From Candidatus Omnitrophota bacterium (GTDB lineage: Bacteria; Verrucomicrobiota; Verrucomicrobiia; Limisphaerales; UBA1319), in assembly GCA_023473405.1 (NCBI GenBank), contig JAMCZD010000309.1, positions 1 to 10,941 on the forward strand: a stretch of DNA of 10,941 bases, written 5' to 3'. A program made the translations under genes and the position numbers. Below the pieces are notes generated by a model, which saw nothing but the letters and a program-made list of their open reading frames with translations, ran no database searches and was not told the DNA's origin. This document shows, piece after piece, positions 1 through 6,532 of the stretch (positions are counted from its first letter, which is position 1; each line of letters begins with the position of its first letter).

Positions 1-28
1 GCGCCCTCCATCACACTGTCAGTGACGC
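1..28. repeat. left arm of a 28-bp perfect inverted repeat at the window edge
   Basis: Bases 1-28 are the exact reverse complement of bases 166-193; base 29 against 165 is the first mismatch. On the outer side the repeat may continue beyond the window. Both arms contain an 11-bp near-palindrome, CACTGWCAGTG (14-24 and 170-180). The right arm lies inside the comM coding sequence and encodes RALHHTVSDA on the minus strand, so the left arm looks like a folded-back copy and not an independent element. Confidence 0.95.
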
Positions 29-165
29 GACCTTCCTCGAGGGGTTGGCGGAGGGTCTCGAGGACGTTGCGTTTGAACTCGGGCAATTCGTCCAGGAAAA
101 GGACTCCGTTATGGGCGAGGGAGATTTCGCCGGGTGTGGGATTGATATTGCCACCGAGCAGGCCG

Positions 166-193
166 GCGTCACTGACAGTGTGATGGAGGGCGC
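166..193. repeat. right arm of the 28-bp inverted repeat, inside comM
   Basis: This is the partner of bases 1-28. It encodes the conserved ComM motif RALHHTVSDA on the minus strand, so this arm is the native copy. The two arms are separated by 137 bp of comM sequence. Confidence 0.95.
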
Positions 194-386
194 GGAACGG
201 ACGCAAGGTGACCAAGGCCTGACCCGGTTCGAGCAATCCGACAATGCTATGGACCTTGGTAGTTTCGAGGGCTTCGGCAAGGGTCAGTGGAGGAGGGATG
301 GTTGGCAGCCGCTTGGCGAGCATCGATTTGCCGGTGCCGGGAGGGCCGATGAGAAGGACATTATGGCCGCCGGCACAGCACACCTT

Positions 387-605
387 TGAAGGGGCGGACG
401 TCTCCTGGCGCGGGCGTCCCCGCCGGCGAGTTTGGGCGGCGTCTCGCCGTCCGCAACTGTTTGTGGATCGGAAGGGGCAGGCGGCGTGACGGTGCTGGAA
501 CTCGCAGCCGAGGACGGCTGAGCTACGAATACGCCCATTTCCAAATCGGCCACGCGGATGAAGGCATCCGTGCTCGCGCTGAAGTTCAGCAAGTCTTGCG
601 CGAGC
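387..605. repeat. intergenic array of short hairpins (REP-like)
   Basis: This gene-free stretch begins where comM similarity stops and ends just before the start at 632. It contains successive perfect inverted repeats: GCGGACG/CGTCCGC (394-400 with 448-454) enclosing CGGCG-TCT-CGCCG (437-449); CAGCCG-AGGA-CGGCTG (505-520); CGGATG-AAGG-CATCCG (555-570); and GCTCGCGC/GCGCGAGC (572-579 with 598-605) with a nested CTGAA-G-TTCAG (579-589). Two stems are closed by purine-only tetraloops. The region translates into low-complexity Arg/Pro/Ala-rich frames without family resemblance, typical of a repeated non-coding element. Copy number elsewhere in the genome is unknown. No transposase or target-site duplication is visible. 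Confidence 0.6.
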
Positions 606-631
606 GTGCCTTTCCGGGCAGACTTGGGCTC

Positions 632-2713
632 ATGTTGCGAATAGTCAGATGCGGCGCTCTTCTTGTCTTTACGATTTTGGCATGTTCCTGCATCCAGGCT
701 GACGAGGTATCCGAGCCAAATTTGCCGGTGAGCATTGTTGGGGTAACGGTGACGCCGCTGGCTCGCGCGGCGGGGATGAAGTATAGCCGCGAAACCGATG
801 GCGAGTTGGGCGCGCGGGTCGAACTGTTCGTTCGCAACACCGCAAAACTCGGGAGCGGTGATGAAGGACTGTTTTCTGCACACGCGGTAACGTTTGATGG
901 GATGGACCCGCAGCGATTGATCCGCGACGAAGACTGGGCCTGGCACGATACCCCGAGCATATGGTCGCAGGAGGAACTGGCCATGCCGGCGGGATCGCTG
1001 GCGGTGTGGAAATTCAATTCGAAAAGCACTCGATGGGGGGTGGGAAAGACATTCAAGGTGCGCATCACGGATTGGGATCGAGCGCGCGCCGTTGAAATTC
1101 CCGTGAGGCTCGATCCTCCGCGGCTTTGGTTGTCGGCGGTGACGTTTCTGAGCTCCGATGGAAACGTGGTGCCCGACACGTTGGTATTTCATGTGGAAAA
1201 TCAATCGGGTTCGGCGGTGCGTGTGACGGGGGCGCGTCTTTTTCTGCCCAGGAGCAGTTCCAAATGGCGGCTCTTGTTTCCACAACCGCCACTCAGCAAC
1301 CTGGCAATGTTCCCAACATCGGGCGTCATTTCCAACGGCGAAAAGGGTGGGGCGCAAGTGCGGACGGGCCGATTACCGCTTACTTACGCGGCGTTGGAAG
1401 TGGACTTGGCGGATGCGGGAGGAAAGGCAATAACGCTTTGGGCGCACCAACGGATCAAGCGGGAGTGTTTCGATATCAGCGGGGGTTGGGTTCAGGGAGG
1501 CGGGCCGGTCAATCCGCTGACTTGCCTTCCCTATCTCAAGACACTGATGCGGATGCATATTAACACGGCCAATATCGCTTCGGTTCCTGGCTACACGGAT
1601 CAAACGGGGCCCGAAGGCCTGTCCACTCGTTATCCATTAAAACGGTTTGGCCCCCTCGAACCCGTTAGCGCGTACGATACCGATGCCATGTTGCCCTTCA
1701 TTCACGGCGTCGAGCTTTTCGAGGCCCCGCAATATGGCGTGAATGACGGAGTCAAACTGCCGCGGAGCGTTTGGCAAGCCCTGCTTCCGTTCGCCCAAAC
1801 CCGGCTTTCCACAACCTTGAACCTGGACGATGAATCGAACTGGCGCGACTATGCCGGGCTTTCTGATTATCCCGATTTTGATGCATGCCGGGTATGCGTG
1901 CCGGCCGCCGACAATTGGGAACGATACGATCGCTGGGGCGACCAGCGCATTGGTTGGGGCGGGCCGCTCGAGACAATCGGGAGCCTCTGCCGATGCCTTC
2001 GTGAACTGAGCCGCCCGGTCCCTATTGCCTGCTGGGTTCAAGGTCCTCATACAGGCGGAGTCGAACTGGACGGTCGCGAACGGCTTGCTCCCACGCCGGA
2101 TGAGATGCGGCTCCAGGCTTACCACGCCCTTTCCAGCCGGGTGACCTCGATTTATTGGTTTAATTTGAGCCCGCCGGCCTTGGTTCAATATCGCGACACC
2201 CTGGACGAAGTAACGCGGGTTGGACGCGAGGTTCGAATGCTCGAACCGTTTTATTTGGAAGGTGATGCCTATCTCTATCGCCAAACCCGGAGCAACGGCC
2301 AACTGGATTGGGACTTGGCCTCGATCGTCTCGCCGATCGGCGCCTTGTTGTTTGCCTTGGACCTGGATTACGCGCCGAGCCGGTCGAAGGTCTTCGAGTT
2401 CAAGCGCCCGCGAGCCGCCCAATTCAATTTCGATTTACCTGCGTATTTGCAACACCCGGCGGACGTGTTTCGTGTCGATGCCGACGGCGTTTATGACGTT
2501 CAGTATGCGATGAGCGGCCAAGGGATCGCGATAACGGACAAACAAAGCAAGGTGGCCATTTACGTCGTCTCACCCAATACCGAGTTGCGGTCCCAAATCG
2601 AACGTAAACGGCAAAAACTCGTCGAGTTCGAGTCGTCTTTTGACTTTGATCCGGCCCATCGGCACAAGGATTACGTCCAGTTAAAGGATATATTAGAGAA
2701 GAAATCGGAATAG
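632..2713 (+). CDS. exported, probably lipid-anchored protein of unknown function with a glycosidase-like central region
   Basis: The predicted protein has 693 residues. The frame is open from 386, but the ATG at 632 is chosen because it begins a clear export signal (MLRIVRCGALLVFTILACSC), and the upstream part is only translated repeat. The signal ends in lipobox-like ILAC (Cys18), with another Cys at 20, so lipid anchoring is plausible. No clear ribosome-binding site precedes it. Residues about 30-270 are beta-rich with Ig-like character. From about 280 (FDISGGWVQGGG) to about 520 the pattern suggests an alpha/beta barrel like those of glycoside hydrolases: many aromatic and acidic residues, LNLDDESNWRDY near 395, CWVQGPHTGG near 467 and SIYWFNLS near 505. 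A beta-rich C-terminal part follows, then a charged helical tail (residues about 645-693). I do not recognise the family, and a polysaccharide-related role is only inference. The gene converges on the aminotransferase. Confidence 0.8.
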   Translation: MLRIVRCGALLVFTILACSCIQADEVSEPNLPVSIVGVTVTPLARAAGMKYSRETDGELGARVELFVRNTAKLGSGDEGLFSAHAVTFDGMDPQRLIRDEDWAWHDTPSIWSQEELAMPAGSLAVWKFNSKSTRWGVGKTFKVRITDWDRARAVEIPVRLDPPRLWLSAVTFLSSDGNVVPDTLVFHVENQSGSAVRVTGARLFLPRSSSKWRLLFPQPPLSNLAMFPTSGVISNGEKGGAQVRTGRLPLTYAALEVDLADAGGKAITLWAHQRIKRECFDISGGWVQGGGPVNPLTCLPYLKTLMRMHINTANIASVPGYTDQTGPEGLSTRYPLKRFGPLEPVSAYDTDAMLPFIHGVELFEAPQYGVNDGVKLPRSVWQALLPFAQTRLSTTLNLDDESNWRDYAGLSDYPDFDACRVCVPAADNWERYDRWGDQRIGWGGPLETIGSLCRCLRELSRPVPIACWVQGPHTGGVELDGRERLAPTPDEMRLQAYHALSSRVTSIYWFNLSPPALVQYRDTLDEVTRVGREVRMLEPFYLEGDAYLYRQTRSNGQLDWDLASIVSPIGALLFALDLDYAPSRSKVFEFKRPRAAQFNFDLPAYLQHPADVFRVDADGVYDVQYAMSGQGIAITDKQSKVAIYVVSPNTELRSQIERKRQKLVEFESSFDFDPAHRHKDYVQLKDILEKKSE

Positions 2714-2902
2714 TTGACAGGCATGCGGCGATGGCCAACCGGGAGGTGACCAGCGGATTTGGCTAATGATACACAAGTGGCAGCCGATGTAAGCCGGCCC
2801 TATCCAGGTGGTGGGGCGGCGCTGCGCGGCGTTCAACGCATGAAATATCCGGGCCAGGCTTCAACACACTATAACCGGCTGTCGGCTTTCTTCTTTTTCT
2901 CG
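2714..2902. other. convergent intergenic spacer without a clear feature
   Basis: These 189 bp separate the stop codons of the plus-strand exported protein and the minus-strand aminotransferase. A GC-rich patch at about 2815-2832 can fold, but no stem is followed by a T-tract in either direction. A pyrimidine-rich run at 2887-2900 follows only a very weak stem. No convincing terminator, RNA or small gene was found. Confidence 0.6.
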
Positions 2903-4075
2903 TTAAGCCAAGGTGCGGGCGAATTTTTCGATTCGGTCGAGGCCTTTTTCGATATTGGTCATGCTGGTGGCGTAGCTGATGCGAATGTAATCATCGGCGC
3001 CGAAGGCGATACCCGGGACGGCGGCCACCTTTTGTTGTTCAAGCAATTTGGCGCAGAAATCAGTCGATTTCAGCCCCAACTTCGAGATGTTCGGGAACAG
3101 GTAAAAGGCGCCTTTTGCATTTACGCACGATATGCCGGGGACGCTGTTCAATCGCTGATGGGCGTAACCGCGGCGTTTGGCGTATTCAGCCAGCCAGGTT
3201 TTAAGGTGGTCCTGTGGTCCATTCAGCGCGGCGACACCGCCTTTTTGGGCGAAGGAGGTAGGATTGCTGGTGCTGTGGCTTTGGATGGCGTCGATGGCCT
3301 TGGCAATCGGTTCCGGCGCCGCCAGGTAGCCCAGGCGCCAACCGGTCATCGAGTAGGCCTTGGATAATCCGTTCGTGATGATGGTGTGCTCGAGATGGGC
3401 GGGAGAAAGAGTAGCGACACTGACGTGTTCCGCACCGTCATAAACGAGCTTTTCGTAAATCTCGTCGCTCATGATGAGCACGCCCTTCTCGACGCAGACA
3501 TCGCCCAAGGCCTTGATCTCGGCGCGATTGTAAAGCGAACCGGTGGGGTTGCTCGGCGAATTCAAAATGAATAAGCGCGTGCGCGAGGTAATCGCCGCTC
3601 GCAGTTGTTCGGGGGTAACTTTGAACTCGGTCTTGTCCGAGGTCGGCAGGATAACCGGTTTTGCCCCGGCCAGCTTCACCATTTCCGGGTAGCTGAGCCA
3701 ATAAGGCGAGGGAATAATGACCTCGTCGCCTTCCTGGCAGGTGGCCATGATCACGTTGCAACAGGAATGCTTGCCGCCGCAGGAGACAATGACCTGCGAG
3801 GGCTTAAAGGTCAGGCCCTGATCGCGTTTGAACTTTTCGACTACCGCCTGGCGAAGCTCAGGAGTGCCGCTGCTGGGGGTGTATTTGGTGAAACCGGACG
3901 CCAGGGCGGACGTGGCGGCGTCCTTGATGTGCTGCGGCGTGTCGAAATCCGGTTCGCCGGCGCCGAACCCGATTACATCATGTCCCTCGGCCTTCATTTG
4001 CTTGGCCTTGGCGGAGATGGCCAAGGTGAGCGAGGGCGATAGGGCAGCCGCGCGACGTGAGATTAAGTAATTCAT
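2903..4075 (-). CDS. PLP-dependent class I aminotransferase, aspartate aminotransferase (subgroup Ib) type
   Basis: This 390-residue cytoplasmic enzyme has the usual length for bacterial aspartate aminotransferases of subgroup Ib, which move the amino group of aspartate (in some members also prephenate) to 2-oxoglutarate using pyridoxal phosphate. Motifs in order: GAGEPDFDTP at 38-47, YTPSSGTPELR at 65-75, SPYW at 123-126, NSPSNPTG at 172-179 (Asn and Pro of the cofactor pocket), DEIYEKLVY at 204-212, GLSKAYSMTGWRLGY at 236-250 with Lys239 as the Schiff-base lysine, and YIRISYA near the C-terminus with the substrate-carboxylate Arg. All key residues are present. The frame stays open to a TTG at 4117, but the ATG at 4073-4075 is preferred because MNYLISRRA is where homologues begin. 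The gene follows the UroD-like gene in the same direction after 191 bp, so it may have its own promoter. Substrate (aspartate or prephenate) cannot be decided by eye. Confidence 0.95.
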   Translation of the reverse strand: MNYLISRRAAALSPSLTLAISAKAKQMKAEGHDVIGFGAGEPDFDTPQHIKDAATSALASGFTKYTPSSGTPELRQAVVEKFKRDQGLTFKPSQVIVSCGGKHSCCNVIMATCQEGDEVIIPSPYWLSYPEMVKLAGAKPVILPTSDKTEFKVTPEQLRAAITSRTRLFILNSPSNPTGSLYNRAEIKALGDVCVEKGVLIMSDEIYEKLVYDGAEHVSVATLSPAHLEHTIITNGLSKAYSMTGWRLGYLAAPEPIAKAIDAIQSHSTSNPTSFAQKGGVAALNGPQDHLKTWLAEYAKRRGYAHQRLNSVPGISCVNAKGAFYLFPNISKLGLKSTDFCAKLLEQQKVAAVPGIAFGADDYIRISYATSMTNIEKGLDRIEKFARTLA

Positions 4076-4144
4076 ATTCTTTGCCAGACAAATACCCGGT
4101 GGGGCAGGGGAGGGCAAGTGGGAAATGGAGGAGCAAATTATGAC

Positions 4145-4180
4145 CGGGATTTGAGAATTGGGATTTGGGATTTGGGATTC
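4145..4180. repeat. heptamer tandem repeat (TGGGATT)3 with degenerate flank
   Basis: Three perfect consecutive copies of TGGGATT occupy 4159-4165, 4166-4172 and 4173-4179, and a degenerate copy (gggatttgagaat) lies just before at 4146-4158. The repeat sits in the 191-bp gap between the UroD-like gene and the aminotransferase, upstream of the latter. Short A/T-G repeats like this can vary in number by slippage. No function is evident. Confidence 0.9.
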
Positions 4181-4266
4181 ATAAATTCAAGGGGCTGAGC
4201 GAACAATCAGCTTTTCGCCGAACCGACACCATTCACACGCAATCAACCTGGCCAATAGGGGCGGGT

Positions 4267-5427
4267 TCACTGGTTATGGCAGGCTTCGAACAGGGCGCGA
4301 ATGTTCTCGAGCGGTATTTCCGGGGTCAAGATGTTGGAGGGGGCCACGATATACGCATTCCGGAAGGCCCTTCCCATTGTGTCAATGGATCGATGGACCT
4401 CGTCGTGGACCTCGGTCGGGCTCATGGTGACGAGGCGTTGATCGCTCAGGCCGCCGAAGAAGGCGATGTGACCGCCGAATTTGGAGGCAATCTGTTTCAG
4501 GTCCATGGCCTCGGGTTGTAGCGGATCGAGGACATCCACGCCGGCATCGATGAGATCGCCAATGATCTCCGTGACATGGCCGCAACTGTGAAAGATCAGG
4601 TCCAACCCGCAGCGATGCGCCTCTTCGCCGATGCGCCGGTAGCGTCCGGCAAAAAACTTCCGCCACATATCAGGTGAAATCATCAACGCGGTCTGGGTGC
4701 CCCAGTCGTCGGTCATAAACAGGCCGTCGACATTGTCGAGTCGTCCCCAGGCGCGCACGATTTCGAGGTAATACTCCGTCAGGGCATCGAGCAGGCGGCT
4801 GGTTTCTTTCGGGTAAACGTAGAAATCCTCGAAGGCATTCGCCATGCCGCGAAGGCAATGCATACGCTCGAACAGGGAGAGGTGAGTCTGGCCGGAAAAA
4901 TACTTGGTTTGGCCGTGCATGTTCAGTGCCGGCAAGGCACCATCCAATCGACCGGGGGCGCGGGGATCAGGCACATGACCAGCCAGGTATTCATCGAGCT
5001 GGGACCATTCCTTGAGCGGATGGGAAATAGGCGAGGCGCCCACACCGCCGACCGCATGGGCCCAACCGGTTCCCCATTCATCGGTCCATTGGGCGCTTTG
5101 GGTGAGCGCATGGAGTGGATCGATGGGATGGGCGCGTCCTGGAGCCTGGTAGCCGATGAAAAGCTCGTAGGCCTGGGCGCAATAGAGGTCATCCGGGTAT
5201 TCGCAGAACAGGTCGGCGAGGTCGTCTCCGTAACGAAGGATCACGTCGTAAGAGAGGCGGCGGAGGCGGACGGGGCATCGGTCGGCGCCCTGGCGTCGAA
5301 CGGCCTTGCGCACCCATTCCTTGGTGGGAGGTTTATTGCGCATGGCGTCGTCGACGCGGCTATTGAAGCGTTCGACTGCAGTCTGAATTTCAGCGATACC
5401 GGGTTTATGGTTGAGTTCGGGTTTCAA
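4267..5427 (-). CDS. uroporphyrinogen decarboxylase-like (UroD/MtaA/CmuA superfamily) protein
   Basis: The 386-residue soluble protein has the outline of the URO-D superfamily: a leading helix with RKAVRRQGADRCPVRL (where family members read R.AL...PDRvPv), NAFEDFYVYPKETSRLLDAL, DGLFMTDDWGTQTALMISP, a His-x-Cys element FHSCGHV (His280, Cys282), GVDVLDPLQPEAMDL, and a closing APSNILTPEIPLENIRALF. It lacks the N-terminal substrate signature of true heme-pathway HemE, so it is probably not HemE. His-x-Cys resembles part of the zinc site of MtaA/CmuA-type methyltransferases, which take methyl groups from corrinoid proteins, but the later Cys expected in the SPGC motif is Asn in APSN. A catalytic role in demethylation is therefore uncertain. 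The TTG start is supported by AGAGGT five bases upstream. The gene begins 18 bp after the Ldh stop, so the two are probably co-transcribed. Confidence 0.88.
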   Translation of the reverse strand: MKPELNHKPGIAEIQTAVERFNSRVDDAMRNKPPTKEWVRKAVRRQGADRCPVRLRRLSYDVILRYGDDLADLFCEYPDDLYCAQAYELFIGYQAPGRAHPIDPLHALTQSAQWTDEWGTGWAHAVGGVGASPISHPLKEWSQLDEYLAGHVPDPRAPGRLDGALPALNMHGQTKYFSGQTHLSLFERMHCLRGMANAFEDFYVYPKETSRLLDALTEYYLEIVRAWGRLDNVDGLFMTDDWGTQTALMISPDMWRKFFAGRYRRIGEEAHRCGLDLIFHSCGHVTEIIGDLIDAGVDVLDPLQPEAMDLKQIASKFGGHIAFFGGLSDQRLVTMSPTEVHDEVHRSIDTMGRAFRNAYIVAPSNILTPEIPLENIRALFEACHNQ

Positions 5428-5432
5428 GGTTT

Positions 5433-5438
5433 ACCTCT
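5433..5438 (-). promoter_or_regulatory. Shine-Dalgarno site for the TTG start of the UroD-like gene
   Basis: On the minus strand AGAGGT lies five bases before the TTG at 5425-5427. It is the clearest ribosome-binding site in the window. It decides the start, because the first in-frame ATG is 28 codons further in. Confidence 0.6.
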
Positions 5439-5445
5439 ATTGGGT

Positions 5446-6516
5446 TTAATTCATTAACCATGCGGGTTTTAGTCCCATGTCGTCCGCCAATATGCGCAGG
5501 CTGTCCAACACATCGGCAGGCAACTCCAATCCCTGAGACAATGCCTTCCGGCGGTTCTCCCATTCCATCTCACCGGGCAGGTAGATGCGTTCGGCGTTTT
5601 TGGCCTTGGGCGCCTGGTGGATATCGGCGATCATTTTATCCATCCGTTGTTTGAAGGTTGCTATTGGCATGATTGCGCCAATGTTGAAGGCGAGAAAGGC
5701 GGCGCCATGCGACGTGGGCTGCGTGGGGTCCGTTTCCATCCAACTCCCCACCTGCGCCATAACGGCGGCTCCGGTCATCAGGGCCGAAAGCGTCTCGATC
5801 AGGACCGCAAATCCATAACCCTTGTGGCCGGCGAACGGCAAAAGGGCGCCCGCGTGGGGATAAGCAAAGGGATCGGTAGTCGGCATTCCCTCGGTATCGA
5901 CCAGCCAATTGCTGGGGATCGATTTGCCCTGAGCCTGGGCTACTCGGAGTTTCCCCCCCGCCACGGCACTTGAGGCGATATCGAGGAAAACGGGGTGTTC
6001 TTTTCCGGTTGGAATGGCAAAGGCAATGGGGTTCGTCCCCAGAACCGGCTTGCGCGCCCCGGGAACGGTCATACCGGGGCAGTCATTGGCCATGGCCATC
6101 CCGATCATGTCCGCCTTGGCAGCCAGGTTCGCGTAATAACCGGCGGCCGCGAAGTGGCAACTGTTGCGGACACCAACATACGCCAAGCCGGCGGTTCGGG
6201 CCTTATGGATGGCGGTGTTCATGGCAAACACGGAGGTGACCATGCCCATGGCGGACTGCCCATCGACAACCGCCCAGGCGGGTCCTTCCATCACGACTTG
6301 CGGCACGGCCGCAGCCCGCAGGCCGCCTGCGCGGAGGCGCCGAACGTAATACCTGAGGGCCTTCACGCCGTGCGTGAACACACCGAAGGTATCCGTGGTT
6401 ACCAGCACGTCGGTGGTGATCCGCGCGTCGGTTTCATTGAGACCGCATTGACGCAAAACAGTCAGGCAAAATTGCTCGAGCTCGGCCACCGAGATCGTCG
6501 TGGTTGTTTGATTCAT
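5446..6516 (-). CDS. Ldh-family (malate/L-lactate dehydrogenase type 2) NAD(P)-dependent oxidoreductase
   Basis: The 356-residue protein matches the Ldh_2/YlbC/AllD family in length and motifs. These cytoplasmic enzymes oxidise or reduce 2-hydroxy acids (malate, lactate, ureidoglycolate, 2,3-diketogulonate, depending on the member) with NAD(P). Visible motifs: TDTFGVFTHGVKAL with His49, VDGQSAMGMV near 84-93, VRNSCHFAAAGYY with His121 (most members have NSNHFG; here Asn is Cys), VLGTNPIAFAIP, FLDIASSAVAGGKL, and FAGHKGYGFAVLIETLSALMTGA. The ATG at 6514-6516 is the natural start; no strong ribosome-binding site is seen. It begins 16 bp after the stop of the beta-helix gene and is followed after 18 bp by the UroD-like gene, indicating one operon. 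The exact substrate cannot be read from sequence; the neighbours suggest a sugar-derived hydroxy acid or keto acid, which is inference. Confidence 0.93.
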   Translation of the reverse strand: MNQTTTTISVAELEQFCLTVLRQCGLNETDARITTDVLVTTDTFGVFTHGVKALRYYVRRLRAGGLRAAAVPQVVMEGPAWAVVDGQSAMGMVTSVFAMNTAIHKARTAGLAYVGVRNSCHFAAAGYYANLAAKADMIGMAMANDCPGMTVPGARKPVLGTNPIAFAIPTGKEHPVFLDIASSAVAGGKLRVAQAQGKSIPSNWLVDTEGMPTTDPFAYPHAGALLPFAGHKGYGFAVLIETLSALMTGAAVMAQVGSWMETDPTQPTSHGAAFLAFNIGAIMPIATFKQRMDKMIADIHQAPKAKNAERIYLPGEMEWENRRKALSQGLELPADVLDSLRILADDMGLKPAWLMN

Positions 6517-6532
6517 TTAGGCCGATGGTATC

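Larger units (their letters stand above)
1..383 (-). pseudogene. comM: ComM/YifB-type Mg-chelatase-like AAA+ ATPase, internal fragment broken at both ends
   Basis: On the minus strand, reading from 383 down, one frame gives the core of a ComM/YifB AAA+ ATPase: the segment AGGHNVLLIGPPGTGKSMLA containing the Walker A P-loop, then RPFRALHHTVSDAGLLGG, SLAHNGVLFLDELPEFKR (Walker B with DE), and LRQPLEEGRVT. ComM proteins are about 500 residues; in bacteria that have been studied the protein is a hexameric helicase that helps branch migration during natural transformation. Only about 125 residues of the AAA+ core are present. The roughly 200-residue N-terminal domain should lie at higher coordinates, but similarity stops at codon 381-383 and a hairpin-rich repeat follows. 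At the other end, after EEGRVT (about position 20), the family would continue with something like ISRA; instead the frame reads DSVMEG, an inverted copy of the gene's own sequence. Family assignment is very secure. Whether this is a true pseudogene, a rearrangement or a misassembled contig end cannot be told here. Confidence 0.75.

Noticed and set aside
386..631. In-frame extension of the plus-strand exported protein upstream of 632
   Set aside because: This part is translated hairpin repeat. The clear signal peptide begins at the ATG at 632.
284..1357. Minus-strand 357-codon open frame with Arg/Pro-rich sequence
   Set aside because: It is antisense to the exported protein gene and to the repeat, has no family resemblance, and runs over comM in the wrong frame. 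Long antisense frames are expected in GC-rich DNA.
1637..2422. Minus-strand 261-codon frame opposite the exported protein
   Set aside because: No start context, no motif, and wholly antisense to a better supported gene.
2713..2745. TTGACA at 2713-2718 as a -35 promoter box
   Set aside because: No -10-like hexamer lies 16-18 bp downstream, and no gene starts on the plus strand after it.
2875..2902. Pyrimidine-rich run as an intrinsic terminator for the plus-strand gene
   Set aside because: The only preceding stem (CCG...CGG) is three base pairs, too weak to call.
4076..4117. TTG at 4117 as the aminotransferase start
   Set aside because: It adds 14 residues (MPSPAPPGICLAKN) not typical of the family, and the ATG at 4075 gives the usual N-terminus.
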